Source: Rhodanobacter glycinis (GTDB lineage Bacteria; Pseudomonadota; Gammaproteobacteria; Xanthomonadales; Rhodanobacteraceae). From it: a stretch of 64,000 bases of DNA. Positions 15,090-23,615 of this stretch are shown here, in pieces. The notes below the pieces were generated by a model. The model was given only the letters and a program-made list of their open reading frames with translations. It was not told the origin of the DNA and made no database searches. How positions within the stretch are numbered: position 1 is the stretch's first letter; each line of letters opens with the position of its first letter. Location: the NCBI RefSeq assembly GCF_006438785.1, contig NZ_RCZB01000002.1, positions 248,001 to 312,000 on the forward strand. The letters run 5' to 3'. The position numbers and the translations under genes were made by a program.

Positions 15090-15930
15090 GCGTCTCGCGC
15101 TGGCGCACATGCGCGGTGCGATCGACCGTGTCGACGATGGCCTGATCGTGTTGCTCGCCGCACGCCGTCGGCTGGTGCGCGTGGTGGCGGCGCTGAAGCC
15201 GCGTGCCGGCGTGCCGCCGCGTGACCTGGCGCGCGAGCGGCAGGTGCGCACGCGCACGCAGTCGCTGGCACATCGGCTGGATCTGCCAGCGGATACCGCG
15301 GCGGGTCTGCTGGACCTGGCGATCGTCGATGCCTGTCGCCAGCAGGGCATGGCGATTGACCTCGATCAAGGCGCGCTCGCGCCGTCTCCCGCCATGATGC
15401 AGCCCATCATGCCCGACACGCTTCGCTCCGAATCCCGCGCACTGCATTGGTTGCGCCTGCTGCCACCGCCGCGCCGGCTCGCGCCGCTGCTGCGCGCGCT
15501 GCCACAGCGCTGGCAACGCAACCTGCTGGAGCGTGCGATGGCGCGCGTGCTCGCCGTGCCGCTGCAGGACGGTACGCTGGATTTCATGCGCGGTCGCCGG
15601 CTCGGGATCGAGGTCAGCGACCTGCAACTGTGCTGGGTGCTGGAGTGGCGCGATGGACGCTTGTGCGTCGGCGATGGCGTACCTGAAGCCAGCGTGCGCG
15701 GCAGTGCCACCGATCTGCTGCTGCTGGCCAGCCGGCTGGAGGATGCCGACACGCTGTTCTTCCAGCGCGCGCTGGAGTTGACCGGCGATACCGAGCTCGG
15801 CCTTACCGCGCGCAACCTGCTGGAGCGATTGCCGTGGGAGTCGGTGCCGCTGGGACTGCGCATCGCGCTGAACCGCGGCGCGCGCTTCGCCCGCGCTGCC
15901 CGCGCCGCACACCGCGGCGAAGCCGTCTGA
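15070..15930 (+). CDS. Chorismate mutase-UbiT (SCP2) fusion
   Basis: The 286-residue protein combines two domains in one uninterrupted frame. Residues about 8-93 are an AroQ-class chorismate mutase. R15, R32, K43, D52, R55, E56 and Q92 match the E. coli P-protein active-site residues R11, R28, K39, D48, R51, E52 and Q88 with a constant offset of four, so this half looks active. Residues about 114-286 are the SCP2/UbiT type (LDFMRGRRLGIEVSDL, RGSATDLLLLASRLEDADTLFFQRALELTGDTELGL). UbiT is the lipid-carrier accessory factor of oxygen-independent ubiquinone synthesis with UbiU and UbiV, encoded at 21949 and 21056. The part from M114 is 173 residues, the size of free UbiT. Confidence 0.9.
   Translation: MLLPNPERLALAHMRGAIDRVDDGLIVLLAARRRLVRVVAALKPRAGVPPRDLARERQVRTRTQSLAHRLDLPADTAAGLLDLAIVDACRQQGMAIDLDQGALAPSPAMMQPIMPDTLRSESRALHWLRLLPPPRRLAPLLRALPQRWQRNLLERAMARVLAVPLQDGTLDFMRGRRLGIEVSDLQLCWVLEWRDGRLCVGDGVPEASVRGSATDLLLLASRLEDADTLFFQRALELTGDTELGLTARNLLERLPWESVPLGLRIALNRGARFARAARAAHRGEAV
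15356..15369. promoter_or_regulatory. FNR/DNR-type site inside the fusion gene
   Basis: TTGACCTCGATCAA lies in the linker-coding region of the chorismate mutase-UbiT gene. A -10-like CATGAT at 15393-15398 follows at class II spacing. The predicted start near 15404 is 5 nt before in-frame ATG 15409 (M114), where the UbiT part begins. Confidence 0.5.
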
Positions 15931-15965
15931 GCCATCCCGTTTCCCTCCCCTGAAAAGCGATCACG

Positions 15966-16991
15966 ATGACCGCCTCCGCAACGCTGCCCGTGCCGGTCTG
16001 GCGCGACGAACTCGAACACGAGTACGCCGCGCTGGCCGAGCGCCTGGAACCGCTGGTGCCGTGTCTGGAAATATCCCTGCACCTGCCGTGGATCGACGCC
16101 ATCAACACGCTGAAGAAGCAGCGCGGTGCGGTGATCATGGCGCACAGCTACCAGTCGCCGGAGATCTTCCACGGCGTGGCCGACATCACCGGCGATTCGC
16201 TCGGGCTGGCGCAGGCCGCCGCCGACTGCGACGCCGACCTGATCGTGTTGTGCGGCGTGCACTTCATGGCCGAGAGCGCAAAGATCCTGGCGCCGGGAAA
16301 GACCGTGCTGATTCCAGACCTCGAAGCCGGCTGCTCGCTGGCCTCGTCGATCACTGCCGCCGATGTGCGTGCGCTGCGCGCGCAACACCCCGGCGTGCCG
16401 GTGGTGAGCTACGCCAACACCTCGGCCGCGGTGAAGGCGGAGTCCGATGCGATCTGCACCTCGGCGAATGCGGTGCAGGTGGTCGAGTCGATGGGCGCGG
16501 GCAAGGTGATCTTCCTGCCCGACGAGTACCTGGGCCGCCACGTCGCCAGCCAGACCCGGGTCGAGCTGGTGCTGTGGCATGGCCGCTGCGAGGTGCACGA
16601 GAAGTTCACCGCGCAACAGGCACGGCACGCGCGCGAACAGTTCGACGCGATGCTGGTGGCGCATCCGGAGTGTCCGCCGGAGGTACTCGCTGAGGCGGAT
16701 TTCGTCGGTTCCACCACGGCCATGGGCAAGTGGCTGGAACGCGAAAAGCCGGCACGCGTCGCGCTGATCACCGAGTGCTCGATGGCCGACAACCTGCGCG
16801 CGCAGTTCCCGGCGACGCAATTCATCAAGCCGTGCAACCTGTGCCCGCACATGCAGCGGATCACCCTGCCGAAGATCTACGAAGCCCTGCGTGACCTGAG
16901 GCATGCCGTGGAGGTACCGCCGCACGTTGCCGTGCGTGCCCGCGCGGCGCTGCAGCGGATGCTGGCCGTGGGCCGGCGCGAAACCGTGTGA
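15966..16991 (+). CDS. nadA: Quinolinate synthase A
   Basis: The 341-residue enzyme condenses iminoaspartate with dihydroxyacetone phosphate to form quinolinate for NAD synthesis, using an oxygen-sensitive 4Fe-4S cluster. Family motifs are clear: MAHSYQSPEIFHGVADITGDSLGLAQAA, VLCGVHFMAESAKIL, IPDLEAGCSLA, SYANTSAAVKAESDAICTSANA, FLPDEYLGRHVA and KPCNLCPHMQRITLPKIYEAL. The probable cluster cysteines lie in LCGVHF, in EAGCSLA or ITECSM, and in the CNLCPHM segment. It lies 35 nt after the UbiT fusion and overlaps nadB by 4 nt. Such placement couples NAD synthesis to the anaerobic operon. Confidence 0.96.
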   Translation: MTASATLPVPVWRDELEHEYAALAERLEPLVPCLEISLHLPWIDAINTLKKQRGAVIMAHSYQSPEIFHGVADITGDSLGLAQAAADCDADLIVLCGVHFMAESAKILAPGKTVLIPDLEAGCSLASSITAADVRALRAQHPGVPVVSYANTSAAVKAESDAICTSANAVQVVESMGAGKVIFLPDEYLGRHVASQTRVELVLWHGRCEVHEKFTAQQARHAREQFDAMLVAHPECPPEVLAEADFVGSTTAMGKWLEREKPARVALITECSMADNLRAQFPATQFIKPCNLCPHMQRITLPKIYEALRDLRHAVEVPPHVAVRARAALQRMLAVGRRETV

Positions 16992-18436
16992 GGCGCGAAC
17001 GTCGACCCATCGTGGTGGTAGGCGGTGGTGTGGCCGGTCTGGTCACGGCGCATGCCGCGGCGCCGGCGCCGGTGCGCCTGCTGTGCCGTGCGCACGACGG
17101 CAGCGGCAGCGCCAGCGCGCTGGCGCAGGGTGGCATCGCTGCCGCGATCGAACCGCACGACAGCACTGCTGCGCACGCTGGCGACACCATCGAGGCGGGC
17201 GCCCGGCACAACGACGCGACCGCGGTGCAATGGCTGACCGGCGAGGCGCCGGGCACGATCGCCTGGTTGCAGCAGCAGGGCGTGCGGTTCGATCGCGGCG
17301 TCGACGACAGCCTGCAGCTGGGTCGCGAGGGCGGCCATGGCGCCGCGCGCATCGTGCACGCCGGCGGCGACGCCACCGGTGCGGCGCTGGTGCGCGCGTT
17401 GCGCGCCAGGGTGCAGTCGTCGGCGCATGTGCAGTGGCGCGGTGGCGTCGATGTCGACGCGCTGTTGTTGCGCGATGGTGCCGTAGTCGGCGTGCGCACC
17501 TGCGACGAGCGCGGCCGCCGGCAACACATGGAGGCCGCCGCCGTGGTGCTCGCCACCGGCGGCATCGGTGCGCTGTTTGCGCACACCAGCAATCCGGTCG
17601 GTGCGGACGGTGCGGGGCTGGCGCTGGGCCTGGCCAGCGGCGCCGCGTCGCGCGATCTGGAGTTCATGCAGTTTCATCCCACCGCGCTGGATGTCCACGG
17701 CCATTGCCTGCCGCTGATCACCGAGGCTCTGCGCGGCGCCGGTGCGCGCCTGCTCGATGCCGCCGGGCAACCGCTGATGCGCGGCCTGCATCCGCTCGGC
17801 GATCTGGCGCCGCGTGATGTGGTGGCCCGCCGCGTCTGGCAGATGCAGCGCGAGGGCGGCAAGGTCTGGCTCGATGCGACGGCGGTGAGTGGCGACTGGA
17901 ACCTCCGCTTTCCCACCGTGCTGGCGGCGTGCCTGGCGCATGGTCTTGATCCACGGCAGGTGCCGCTGCCGGTGACGCCCGCCGCACATTTCCACATGGG
18001 CGGCATCGCTACCGACTTGGATGGGCGCAGCACATTGGCCGGCCTGCACGCGGTGGGCGAGGTCGCCTGCAACGGCGTGCATGGCGCCAACCGGCTGGCC
18101 AGCAATTCGCTGCTGGAAGGGGTGGCGTGCGGTCGCCGGCTCGGCGCCGCGCTGGCGATTGCCGCGCCGGTGCGCAGTGGGCCGGGCAGCCACCGCTGGG
18201 TCGAGCGTGGCGACGGTTTGTCACCGGCATCGCTGGCCGCGTTGCGCACGCTGCTGTGGCATGCCGCCGGTCCGGTGCGCGAGGCATCGTCATTGCGCGA
18301 CGCATGGCGTGCCTGTGCGGCTGCCGCGGACGCCGGCTGGCAGATGCGTCTGGCCAGGTCGCTGCTGCGCGCGGCCGCGTTGCGCCGGCGCAGCCTCGGC
18401 GCGCATTGCCGGCTTGATCGCGGCTGCTCCGGCTGA
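16988..18436 (+). CDS. nadB: L-aspartate oxidase
   Basis: GTG 16988 overlaps the nadA stop (GTGTGA). The 482-residue flavoprotein oxidises aspartate to iminoaspartate, which NadA uses. Motifs: FAD-binding [70 protein letters not shown] and the flavin-contact end [45 protein letters not shown]. Members of the family can use fumarate instead of oxygen as electron acceptor, so the step can run without air. The C-terminal helical part is shorter than in E. coli NadB (about 540 residues), but the catalytic regions are complete. Confidence 0.95.
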   Translation: MRRERRPIVVVGGGVAGLVTAHAAAPAPVRLLCRAHDGSGSASALAQGGIAAAIEPHDSTAAHAGDTIEAGARHNDATAVQWLTGEAPGTIAWLQQQGVRFDRGVDDSLQLGREGGHGAARIVHAGGDATGAALVRALRARVQSSAHVQWRGGVDVDALLLRDGAVVGVRTCDERGRRQHMEAAAVVLATGGIGALFAHTSNPVGADGAGLALGLASGAASRDLEFMQFHPTALDVHGHCLPLITEALRGAGARLLDAAGQPLMRGLHPLGDLAPRDVVARRVWQMQREGGKVWLDATAVSGDWNLRFPTVLAACLAHGLDPRQVPLPVTPAAHFHMGGIATDLDGRSTLAGLHAVGEVACNGVHGANRLASNSLLEGVACGRRLGAALAIAAPVRSGPGSHRWVERGDGLSPASLAALRTLLWHAAGPVREASSLRDAWRACAAAADAGWQMRLARSLLRAAALRRRSLGAHCRLDRGCSG

Positions 18437-18501
18437 AGCGGTGCGCTGCGGCGATATGCCCCACGCCGCAACGCCCGCCGTGGCCATTACCAGTGGCGCT
18501 G

Positions 18502-18515
18502 GTGACTCTCGTCAA
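18502..18515. promoter_or_regulatory. FNR/DNR-like site (fabAB)
   Basis: GTGACTCTCGTCAA is a slightly degenerate copy. A -10-like CATACT at 18538-18543 is exactly 32 bp from centre to centre, and fabA starts at 18571. The spacing makes the site more credible than its sequence alone. Confidence 0.5.
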
Positions 18516-18570
18516 GACGCGCGCAGACGCAGTTGTGCATACTGCAGCTTCCTCACCCAGCGAGCCTTCC

Positions 18571-19086
18571 ATGACACGTCCATCTTCGTTCGATTACGAA
18601 CAACTGCTGGCCTGTGGCCGTGGCGAACTGTTCGGCGACGGCAATGCGCGACTGCCCGCGCCGCCGATGCTGATGTTCGACCGCATTTCCCATATCGCCA
18701 CCGAAGGCGGGGCGTATGGCAAGGGATTGATCCACGCCGAATTGGACATCCATCCGGAGCTGTGGTTTTTCGGCTGCCATTTCATCGGCGATCCGGTGAT
18801 GCCCGGCTGCCTCGGGCTCGATGCGATGTGGCAGCTCAGCGGCTTCTTCCTGCCCTGGCTGGGTGAACCTGGTCGCGGTCGCGCGCTGGGCGTCGGCCAG
18901 GTGAAATTTTCCGGGCAGGTCATGCCGACGGCGAAGCTGGTGCGCTACGAGATCGACATCCGCCGCGTGATGCGCGGCAAGCTGCGGCTGGTGATCGCCG
19001 ACGGCAAGACCTTCGTCGACGATCGCCTGATCTACGAGGCCAGCGACATGCGCGTGGGCCTGTTCCAGTCCACCGAGGGCTTTTGA
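18571..19086 (+). CDS. fabA: 3-hydroxydecanoyl-ACP dehydratase/isomerase
   Basis: The 171-residue protein matches E. coli FabA in length and in active-site numbering: H70 in [15 protein letters not shown] and D84 in [13 protein letters not shown]. FabA dehydrates 3-hydroxyacyl-ACP and isomerises the C10 product to the cis-3 form, the branch point of unsaturated fatty acid synthesis without oxygen. ATG 18571 was chosen because the homologous start [13 protein letters not shown] begins there. It lies 134 nt after nadB with a possible FNR-like promoter in the gap. The next gene, one base after its stop, is fabB, the usual partner. Confidence 0.97.
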   Translation: MTRPSSFDYEQLLACGRGELFGDGNARLPAPPMLMFDRISHIATEGGAYGKGLIHAELDIHPELWFFGCHFIGDPVMPGCLGLDAMWQLSGFFLPWLGEPGRGRALGVGQVKFSGQVMPTAKLVRYEIDIRRVMRGKLRLVIADGKTFVDDRLIYEASDMRVGLFQSTEGF

Positions 19087-19087
19087 G

Positions 19088-20296
19088 ATGCGCCGCGTCG
19101 TGGTGACCGGCATGGGCATCGTGTCGTGCCTGGGCAACCAGCCGGCGACGGTGTCGAGCGCGCTCCGAGAAAGCCGCAGCGGCATTCGCGCGATGCCGGG
19201 CTACGCCGAGCTTGGCCTGCGCAGCCAGGTGGCGGGCGTGCCGGAGATCGACCTGGACGCCGAGATCGACCGCAAGCTGCGCCGCTTCATGGGTGACGCC
19301 GCCGCCTACGCCTACGTGGCGATGCGTTCGGCGATCGCCGATGCCGGGCTGGCCATCGAGCAGGTGTGCCACCCGCGCACCGGCGTGATCGCCGGCTCCG
19401 GCGGCGGCTCGCCGCGCTGGCAGATCGAAACCGGTGACCTGCTGCGCAACAAGGGCGTGCGCAAGGTCGGCCCGTTCATGGTGCCGCGCACGATGTGCTC
19501 CACCGTGTCGGCCACGCTGGCTACCGCGTTCGGCATTCTCGGCCTGAGCTACTCGATCGCCGCCGCCTGCGCCACCTCGGGGCATTGCATCGGCGCCGCG
19601 GCGGACCTGATCCGGCATGGCGCGCAGGACGTGATGCTGGCTGGTGGCGGCGAAGAGGAGCACTGGGGCATGACCGCGCAGTTCGACGCGATGGGCGCGC
19701 TGTCCACCGGCAGCAACGACACGCCGCAGCGGGCATCGCGCCCGTACGACGTCGCCCGCGACGGCTTCGTCATCGCCGGTGGCGGCGGCATGCTGGTGCT
19801 GGAGGAATACGAGCATGCCCGTGCGCGCGGCGCGCATATCCATGCCGAGCTGGTCGGCTACGGCGTCACTTCCGACGGTGCGGACATGGTGGCGCCGTCC
19901 GGCGAAGGCGCGGTGCGCTGCATGCAGATGGCGATGGCCGACCTGCGCGCGCCGATCGACTACCTCAACACGCATGGCACGGCCACACCGCTGGGCGACA
20001 TCGTCGAGCTGCAGTCGGTGCGCAAGGTCTTCGCCGATGCGGTGCCGCCGCTGTCCTCGACCAAGGCGCTGACCGGTCATTCGCTCGGCGCGGCCAGCGT
20101 GCACGAGGCGATCTACAGCCTGCTGATGCTCAACGAAGGTTTCATCGCCGGCTCGGCCCATATTGACGAGCTTGACCCGCGCGCCGAAGGGTTCCCGATC
20201 GTGCGTGCGAGCCGCGATGCGCAGCTGCACACGGTGATGTCGAACAGCTTCGGCTTCGGCGGCACCAACGCCAGCCTGGTGTTCGCCAAGGTGTGA
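19088..20296 (+). CDS. fabB: 3-oxoacyl-ACP synthase I
   Basis: The 402-residue beta-ketoacyl-ACP synthase has the KAS I Cys-His-His triad: C161 in [14 protein letters not shown], the histidine in [11 protein letters not shown], and the histidine in [13 protein letters not shown]. The end shows the glycine loop [15 protein letters not shown]. FabB elongates the cis-3-decenoyl-ACP made by FabA and is needed for unsaturated fatty acids. The two genes form the standard fabAB pair with a one-base gap, so they are co-expressed. Placement here, between the NAD and ubiquinone genes, suggests that membrane unsaturation without oxygen is part of the same programme. Confidence 0.97.
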   Translation: MRRVVVTGMGIVSCLGNQPATVSSALRESRSGIRAMPGYAELGLRSQVAGVPEIDLDAEIDRKLRRFMGDAAAYAYVAMRSAIADAGLAIEQVCHPRTGVIAGSGGGSPRWQIETGDLLRNKGVRKVGPFMVPRTMCSTVSATLATAFGILGLSYSIAAACATSGHCIGAAADLIRHGAQDVMLAGGGEEEHWGMTAQFDAMGALSTGSNDTPQRASRPYDVARDGFVIAGGGGMLVLEEYEHARARGAHIHAELVGYGVTSDGADMVAPSGEGAVRCMQMAMADLRAPIDYLNTHGTATPLGDIVELQSVRKVFADAVPPLSSTKALTGHSLGAASVHEAIYSLLMLNEGFIAGSAHIDELDPRAEGFPIVRASRDAQLHTVMSNSFGFGGTNASLVFAKV

Positions 20297-20394
20297 TGGC
20301 AACACCTGCGCTGCCGCCGCAGGGCCCGCCAGCGGGTCCTGCACACGGGCGGCCACCCTTGCCTTTCACCACTCCCATCCTCCGGAAGAGCGCC

Positions 20395-21045
20395 ATGCCA
20401 TCCATCCCAGCCTCACGCCCATCGACCTTTGGCGAGGAACTTGCCAACAGCATCAGTCATGGCCTCGGTGTGTTGCTGGCCATCGTTGGCTTGCCGGTAC
20501 TGATCGTCAACGCGGTGCGCATCGGCAGCACCGCGGCGATGGTGGGGGCGGCCGTGTTCGGCGGCAGCGCGATCCTGCTGTACATGGCCTCGACGCTGTA
20601 TCACGCGGTATCGCACGAGCGGGCCAAGGCGTGGCTGCAGCGGCTGGACTACGGCGCGATCTATCTGCTGATCGCCGGCACCTACACGCCGATCGCACTG
20701 GGCGTGTTGCGTGACAGCTGGGGCCTGGCCCTGCTCGGCGTGATCTGGAGCCTGGCGCTGCTCGGGCTGGTGTTCAAGCTGGTGGTGGGCGCGCGGTTCG
20801 AGCGGCTGTCCACCGCGCTGTATGTGGCGATGGGCTGGATGGCGCTGATCGCGATCCGGCCGCTGTGGCTGCATATGCCGACGGGCGGGTTGATCCTGCT
20901 GTTCGGCGGTGGCGTGGCGTATACGCTGGGCGTGGTGTTTTTCATGCTGCACGAACGGCTGCGCTACAGCCATTTCATCTGGCACCTGTTCGTGCTGGCC
21001 GGCACCGGCTGCCACTACGCCACGGTGTTGCGTTACGCGTACTGA
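20395..21045 (+). CDS. Hemolysin III (PAQR-type) membrane protein
   Basis: The 216-residue protein starts at ATG 20395 behind GGAAG. It has seven hydrophobic segments and the Hly-III signature: EELANSISHGLGVLLAIVGL at the start, LYMASTLYHAV, LQRLDYGAIYLLIAGTYTPIAL and FHMxxH-like FIWHLFVLAGTGCHYATVL at the end. The family (YqfA/PAQR) consists of membrane hydrolase-like proteins with conserved Ser, Asp and three His residues. The name hemolysin is historical and does not imply virulence. Its role here is unknown. It follows fabB after 98 nt and converges with ubiV with a gap of 10 nt. Confidence 0.92.
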   Translation: MPSIPASRPSTFGEELANSISHGLGVLLAIVGLPVLIVNAVRIGSTAAMVGAAVFGGSAILLYMASTLYHAVSHERAKAWLQRLDYGAIYLLIAGTYTPIALGVLRDSWGLALLGVIWSLALLGLVFKLVVGARFERLSTALYVAMGWMALIAIRPLWLHMPTGGLILLFGGGVAYTLGVVFFMLHERLRYSHFIWHLFVLAGTGCHYATVLRYAY

Positions 21046-21055
21046 GCGGCGGCGT

Positions 21056-21937
21056 TCATGCCGGCGCTTCGGTCATGCGCATGCCCGGCTCGCCGTGCCA
21101 GTAGCCGTTGCGCGCGCCGATGCGTGGCGGCGCCACCGGTGAGCGGCGGGCGAGGTGGAAGTGCGCCACCATCTCGGCCATGCCTTCGGCCTGCGGATAC
21201 AGCCGCAAGATGTCCACGCCAAGTTCGCGCAGCACCGGCAGCTCGGGGCCGAGGTCGGTGATCTCCTCGCCCTGGATCTGGATGCCGTTGATGCGCAGGA
21301 ACGGCCGGCCCTCGCGGGTGGCCAGCGGCATGCCGTCGGGATAGTCGATGCAGCGGAAGCCGCACTGGTCTTTCGCCACGTCTAGTGCGCGTGCGGTGAA
21401 GCAGCGTGCGGAGAAAGCCAGCGGCAGCCGGCCGAACGCGATCACTTCGAGCTCGGGCATCGTCCTGCCTTCGGCCTGCATCGCCTCGCGCAATTCGCGC
21501 AGCAAGGTGTGGCCTTGTTCGACACCCGGCACCCAGCGGCGCAGGCCGTCTTCCATCAGCATCGCCAGCGCCTGGTGGTTGTACACGTTGAGCGTGGGGC
21601 CGGCCACGAACGGCACGCCGCGCTCGCGACACAGCTGCACCGCGGACAGGTCGTTCGCCTCGATCCAGCAGTCGCCGTGATCGACCAGCCGCTGCAGTGC
21701 GCCCAGTTCGGACTCGGCTTCGATCAGCGCCAGCGAGGACAGCACGATCTGCTTGCCGCTGCGGGCAAGCTCGGCGGCCAGCGCGATCCAGTCGCGCGTA
21801 CCGAGTTCGCGCCGCTTGCTGCATACCGTCTCGCCCAGATAGATGACGTCGACCGGCCAGTCGGCGGCCTCGCGGTAGAACGCCAGCGTGCGTTCGCGCG
21901 GCCAGAAATACTGCAGCGGTCCGAGGCTCAGTTTCAT
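21056..21937 (-). CDS. ubiV: Oxygen-independent ubiquinone hydroxylation factor
   Basis: The 293-residue U32-peptidase-family protein was started at the methionine of MKLSLGPLQYFWP, which matches the E. coli UbiV start (alternative ATG 21946). UbiV carries a 4Fe-4S cluster and works with UbiU to hydroxylate ubiquinone precursors without oxygen. The cluster cysteines are C39 (ETVCSKRREL), C179 (SARCFTARAL), C192 and C196 (DQCGFRC), against C39, C180, C193 and C197 in E. coli. It follows ubiU by 11 nt. Together with the UbiT domain at 15070 it makes up the complete UbiTUV set. The protein is cytosolic. Confidence 0.95.
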   Translation of the reverse strand: MKLSLGPLQYFWPRERTLAFYREAADWPVDVIYLGETVCSKRRELGTRDWIALAAELARSGKQIVLSSLALIEAESELGALQRLVDHGDCWIEANDLSAVQLCRERGVPFVAGPTLNVYNHQALAMLMEDGLRRWVPGVEQGHTLLRELREAMQAEGRTMPELEVIAFGRLPLAFSARCFTARALDVAKDQCGFRCIDYPDGMPLATREGRPFLRINGIQIQGEEITDLGPELPVLRELGVDILRLYPQAEGMAEMVAHFHLARRSPVAPPRIGARNGYWHGEPGMRMTEAPA

Positions 21938-21948
21938 CGTCGTCATCG

Positions 21949-22947
21949 TCAATGCCAGGAGCGGTGATAGGGGCCGAGCGTGGTCTGGTGACCCTCGGCG
22001 TGTTTCGACAGCGACTGCTGCCAGCCGGGCTGCAGGCTCCAGCTGGCGGGAGCGTCGCGGTAGCGGTCCAGCGCCGCACGCCAGGTGCGGGTGACCGAAC
22101 CCACATACGCCACGCCGCGCTGGCGCCCCTCGATCTTCAGCGCCGCCACGCCGGCCTGCGCCAGTCGCGGCAGCAGCTCCAGCGTGTTCAGGCTGGTCGG
22201 TTCCTCCAGCGCGTGGAAGATCTCGCCGCCGACTTCGAAGCGGCCCTTGCACACGGTCGGATAGCCGGCCGGTTCGCGCGGTTCGAAACGGTCCATCAGC
22301 ACCTGGTTGAGGCGCACGCTGCGGCGGCCGTCGTCGTGTTCCTCCCAGCGCACGAAGCTGGCCGGCGAACACACGCCGTGGCGGTTCGGCGAGGCGCCAG
22401 TGACGTAGCTGGACAACTGGCAGCGGCCCTCGACCATGATGCACAGGCTGCCGAACGCGAACACCTCCAGCGGCACCGGCGAGCCTTCGCACAGGCGTTC
22501 GACCTGCTGGATCGACAGCACCCGCGGCAGCACCGCGCGGCTGATGCCGAAGCGCTCGTAGGCATAGCGCAGCGCCGGCGCGGTGGTGGCCGAACCTTGT
22601 ACCGACAGATGCCGCTTGAGTGATGGATGCGTGCGCGTGGCGTAGTCGAGCACGGCCATTTCGGCGGCAATGATCGCGTCGCAGCCGAACTCGGCGGCCT
22701 TGTCCACCGCGCTGTACCACTGCGGCAGGCGCGCGCTGTCGGGATAGGTGTTCAGCGCCAGGTAGACCTGCCTGCCGCGCTGGTGCGCGTAGGCGATGCC
22801 ATCGCGCAGTTCGTCGTCGCTGAAGTTCAGCCCGGGGAAGGCGCGGGCGTTGGTCTGGTCGCGGAAGCCCGCGTAGACCGCATCGGCGCCGGCGTCGATC
22901 GCCGCTTGCAGCGCCGGCAGGTTGCCGGCAGGACAGACCAGTTGCAT
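21949..22947 (-). CDS. ubiU: Oxygen-independent ubiquinone hydroxylase subunit
   Basis: The start ATG 22947 has a GAGG site at 5 nt (GTG 22953 is an alternative); the protein has 332 residues, like E. coli UbiU (331). The cluster cysteines are C169, C176, C193 and C233, almost the same numbers as in E. coli (169, 176, 193, 232), in FGSLCIMVEGRCQLSS, HGVCSPASF and TVCKGRF. With UbiV it forms a heterodimer that adds hydroxyl groups to the ring of ubiquinone precursors using prephenate as oxygen donor according to recent work on E. coli; that link matters because a chorismate mutase, which makes prephenate, is fused to UbiT here. An FNR-like site lies at 23006. Confidence 0.95.
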   Translation of the reverse strand: MQLVCPAGNLPALQAAIDAGADAVYAGFRDQTNARAFPGLNFSDDELRDGIAYAHQRGRQVYLALNTYPDSARLPQWYSAVDKAAEFGCDAIIAAEMAVLDYATRTHPSLKRHLSVQGSATTAPALRYAYERFGISRAVLPRVLSIQQVERLCEGSPVPLEVFAFGSLCIMVEGRCQLSSYVTGASPNRHGVCSPASFVRWEEHDDGRRSVRLNQVLMDRFEPREPAGYPTVCKGRFEVGGEIFHALEEPTSLNTLELLPRLAQAGVAALKIEGRQRGVAYVGSVTRTWRAALDRYRDAPASWSLQPGWQQSLSKHAEGHQTTLGPYHRSWH

Positions 22948-23005
22948 GAGCACCTCGAAGCTGGGAGTTCGGGGCGCATCGTGGCGGTTGCCCGGGGCGG
23001 CTGCG

Positions 23006-23019
23006 TTGACGTGGATCAG
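23006..23019. promoter_or_regulatory. FNR/DNR-type site (ubiUV)
   Basis: TTGACGTGGATCAG is centred 65 bp upstream of the ubiU start. A -10-like CACGAT (minus strand, 22978-22983) lies at class II distance. Oxygen-sensing control of ubiUV by FNR is known in E. coli. Confidence 0.75.
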
Positions 23020-23061
23020 CCCGGATCGTGTCGGAGGACCGATCCTGACCGAACGGACGCG

Positions 23062-23487
23062 TCAGCCGGTGCGGCGCGTGCGACCGGGTGCCGACCGCGC
23101 GCGCCGGTTCCTTGCACCGCGCGAGTCGGTGTCGGTTGCGCAGTAGATGCCGTACAGCGTGGCGATGATGGCGTGCGCGGGGCCCGCGGGCAGGGTGTAC
23201 CAGACGGTTTGCGCTTCGCGCCGGGTACTGACCAGGCCTTCGTCGCGCAGCCGGGCCAGGTGCTGGGACAGCGCCGACTGGCTGAGTTCGGGCAGTTGCT
23301 CGTTGATCTGTCCCACCGACATCTCGCCGTCCAGCAGCAGGCACAGCATGCGCAGTCGCTGCGCATTGCCCAGCGTCTTGAGCAGCTGCGAGGCCTCTTC
23401 GGCGCGCGACTGCATGAGGTCCAGATCCGCATCGGCCGGCATGTTCATCGGGTGAACCTTCTTGGTGTGTGCGATTGCCTGTTTCAT
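23062..23487 (-). CDS. ArsR-family regulator, BigR/SqrR type
   Basis: The 141-residue winged-helix repressor has the ArsR pattern LLKTLGNAQRLRMLCLLLDGEMSVGQINEQLPELSQSALSQHLARLRDEGLVSTRREAQTVWYTL. It has two cysteines, C49 in the RLRMLCLL helix and C116 in LYGIYC. They are 67 residues apart, like C41/C107 of SqrR, where persulfide forms a bridge and releases DNA. No arsenic-site CVCxLC motif is present. The divergent neighbour encodes a YgaP-like membrane protein, and a sulfide:quinone reductase homologue follows. So it should be a sulfane-sulfur sensor acting on the AT-rich repeats at 23507-23534. The arginine-rich tail is unusual. Confidence 0.85.
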   Translation of the reverse strand: MKQAIAHTKKVHPMNMPADADLDLMQSRAEEASQLLKTLGNAQRLRMLCLLLDGEMSVGQINEQLPELSQSALSQHLARLRDEGLVSTRREAQTVWYTLPAGPAHAIIATLYGIYCATDTDSRGARNRRARSAPGRTRRTG

Positions 23488-23506
23488 GGAGTTGACTTTA
23501 CCATGG

Positions 23507-23535
23507 AAGTCTAATTAAGATAAGTCTAATTTAGA
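23507..23535. promoter_or_regulatory. Operator between arsR-type gene and DUF2892 operon
   Basis: An AT-rich island in G+C-rich DNA holds AAGTCTAAT twice (23507-23515 and 23522-23530) in direct orientation at 15-bp spacing. The second overlaps TCTAATTTAGA (23525-23535), whose TCTAA and TTAGA arms form a perfect palindrome. It lies 20-50 bp upstream of the divergent regulator start and is a probable operator of the regulator for both directions. Confidence 0.7.
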
Positions 23536-23615
23536 TGAAATTGATTTGTCCGGACGGACCTGGCCAGCGGCTGCTGGCCTCCCGCCGGTTTCCACCCCAT
23601 CGCAGGAGTTCCGCC

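Noticed and set aside
23062..23487. Arsenic-responsive ArsR
   Set aside because: There is no CVCxLC-type arsenite site and no ars genes nearby; the two cysteines and neighbours fit the BigR/SqrR type.
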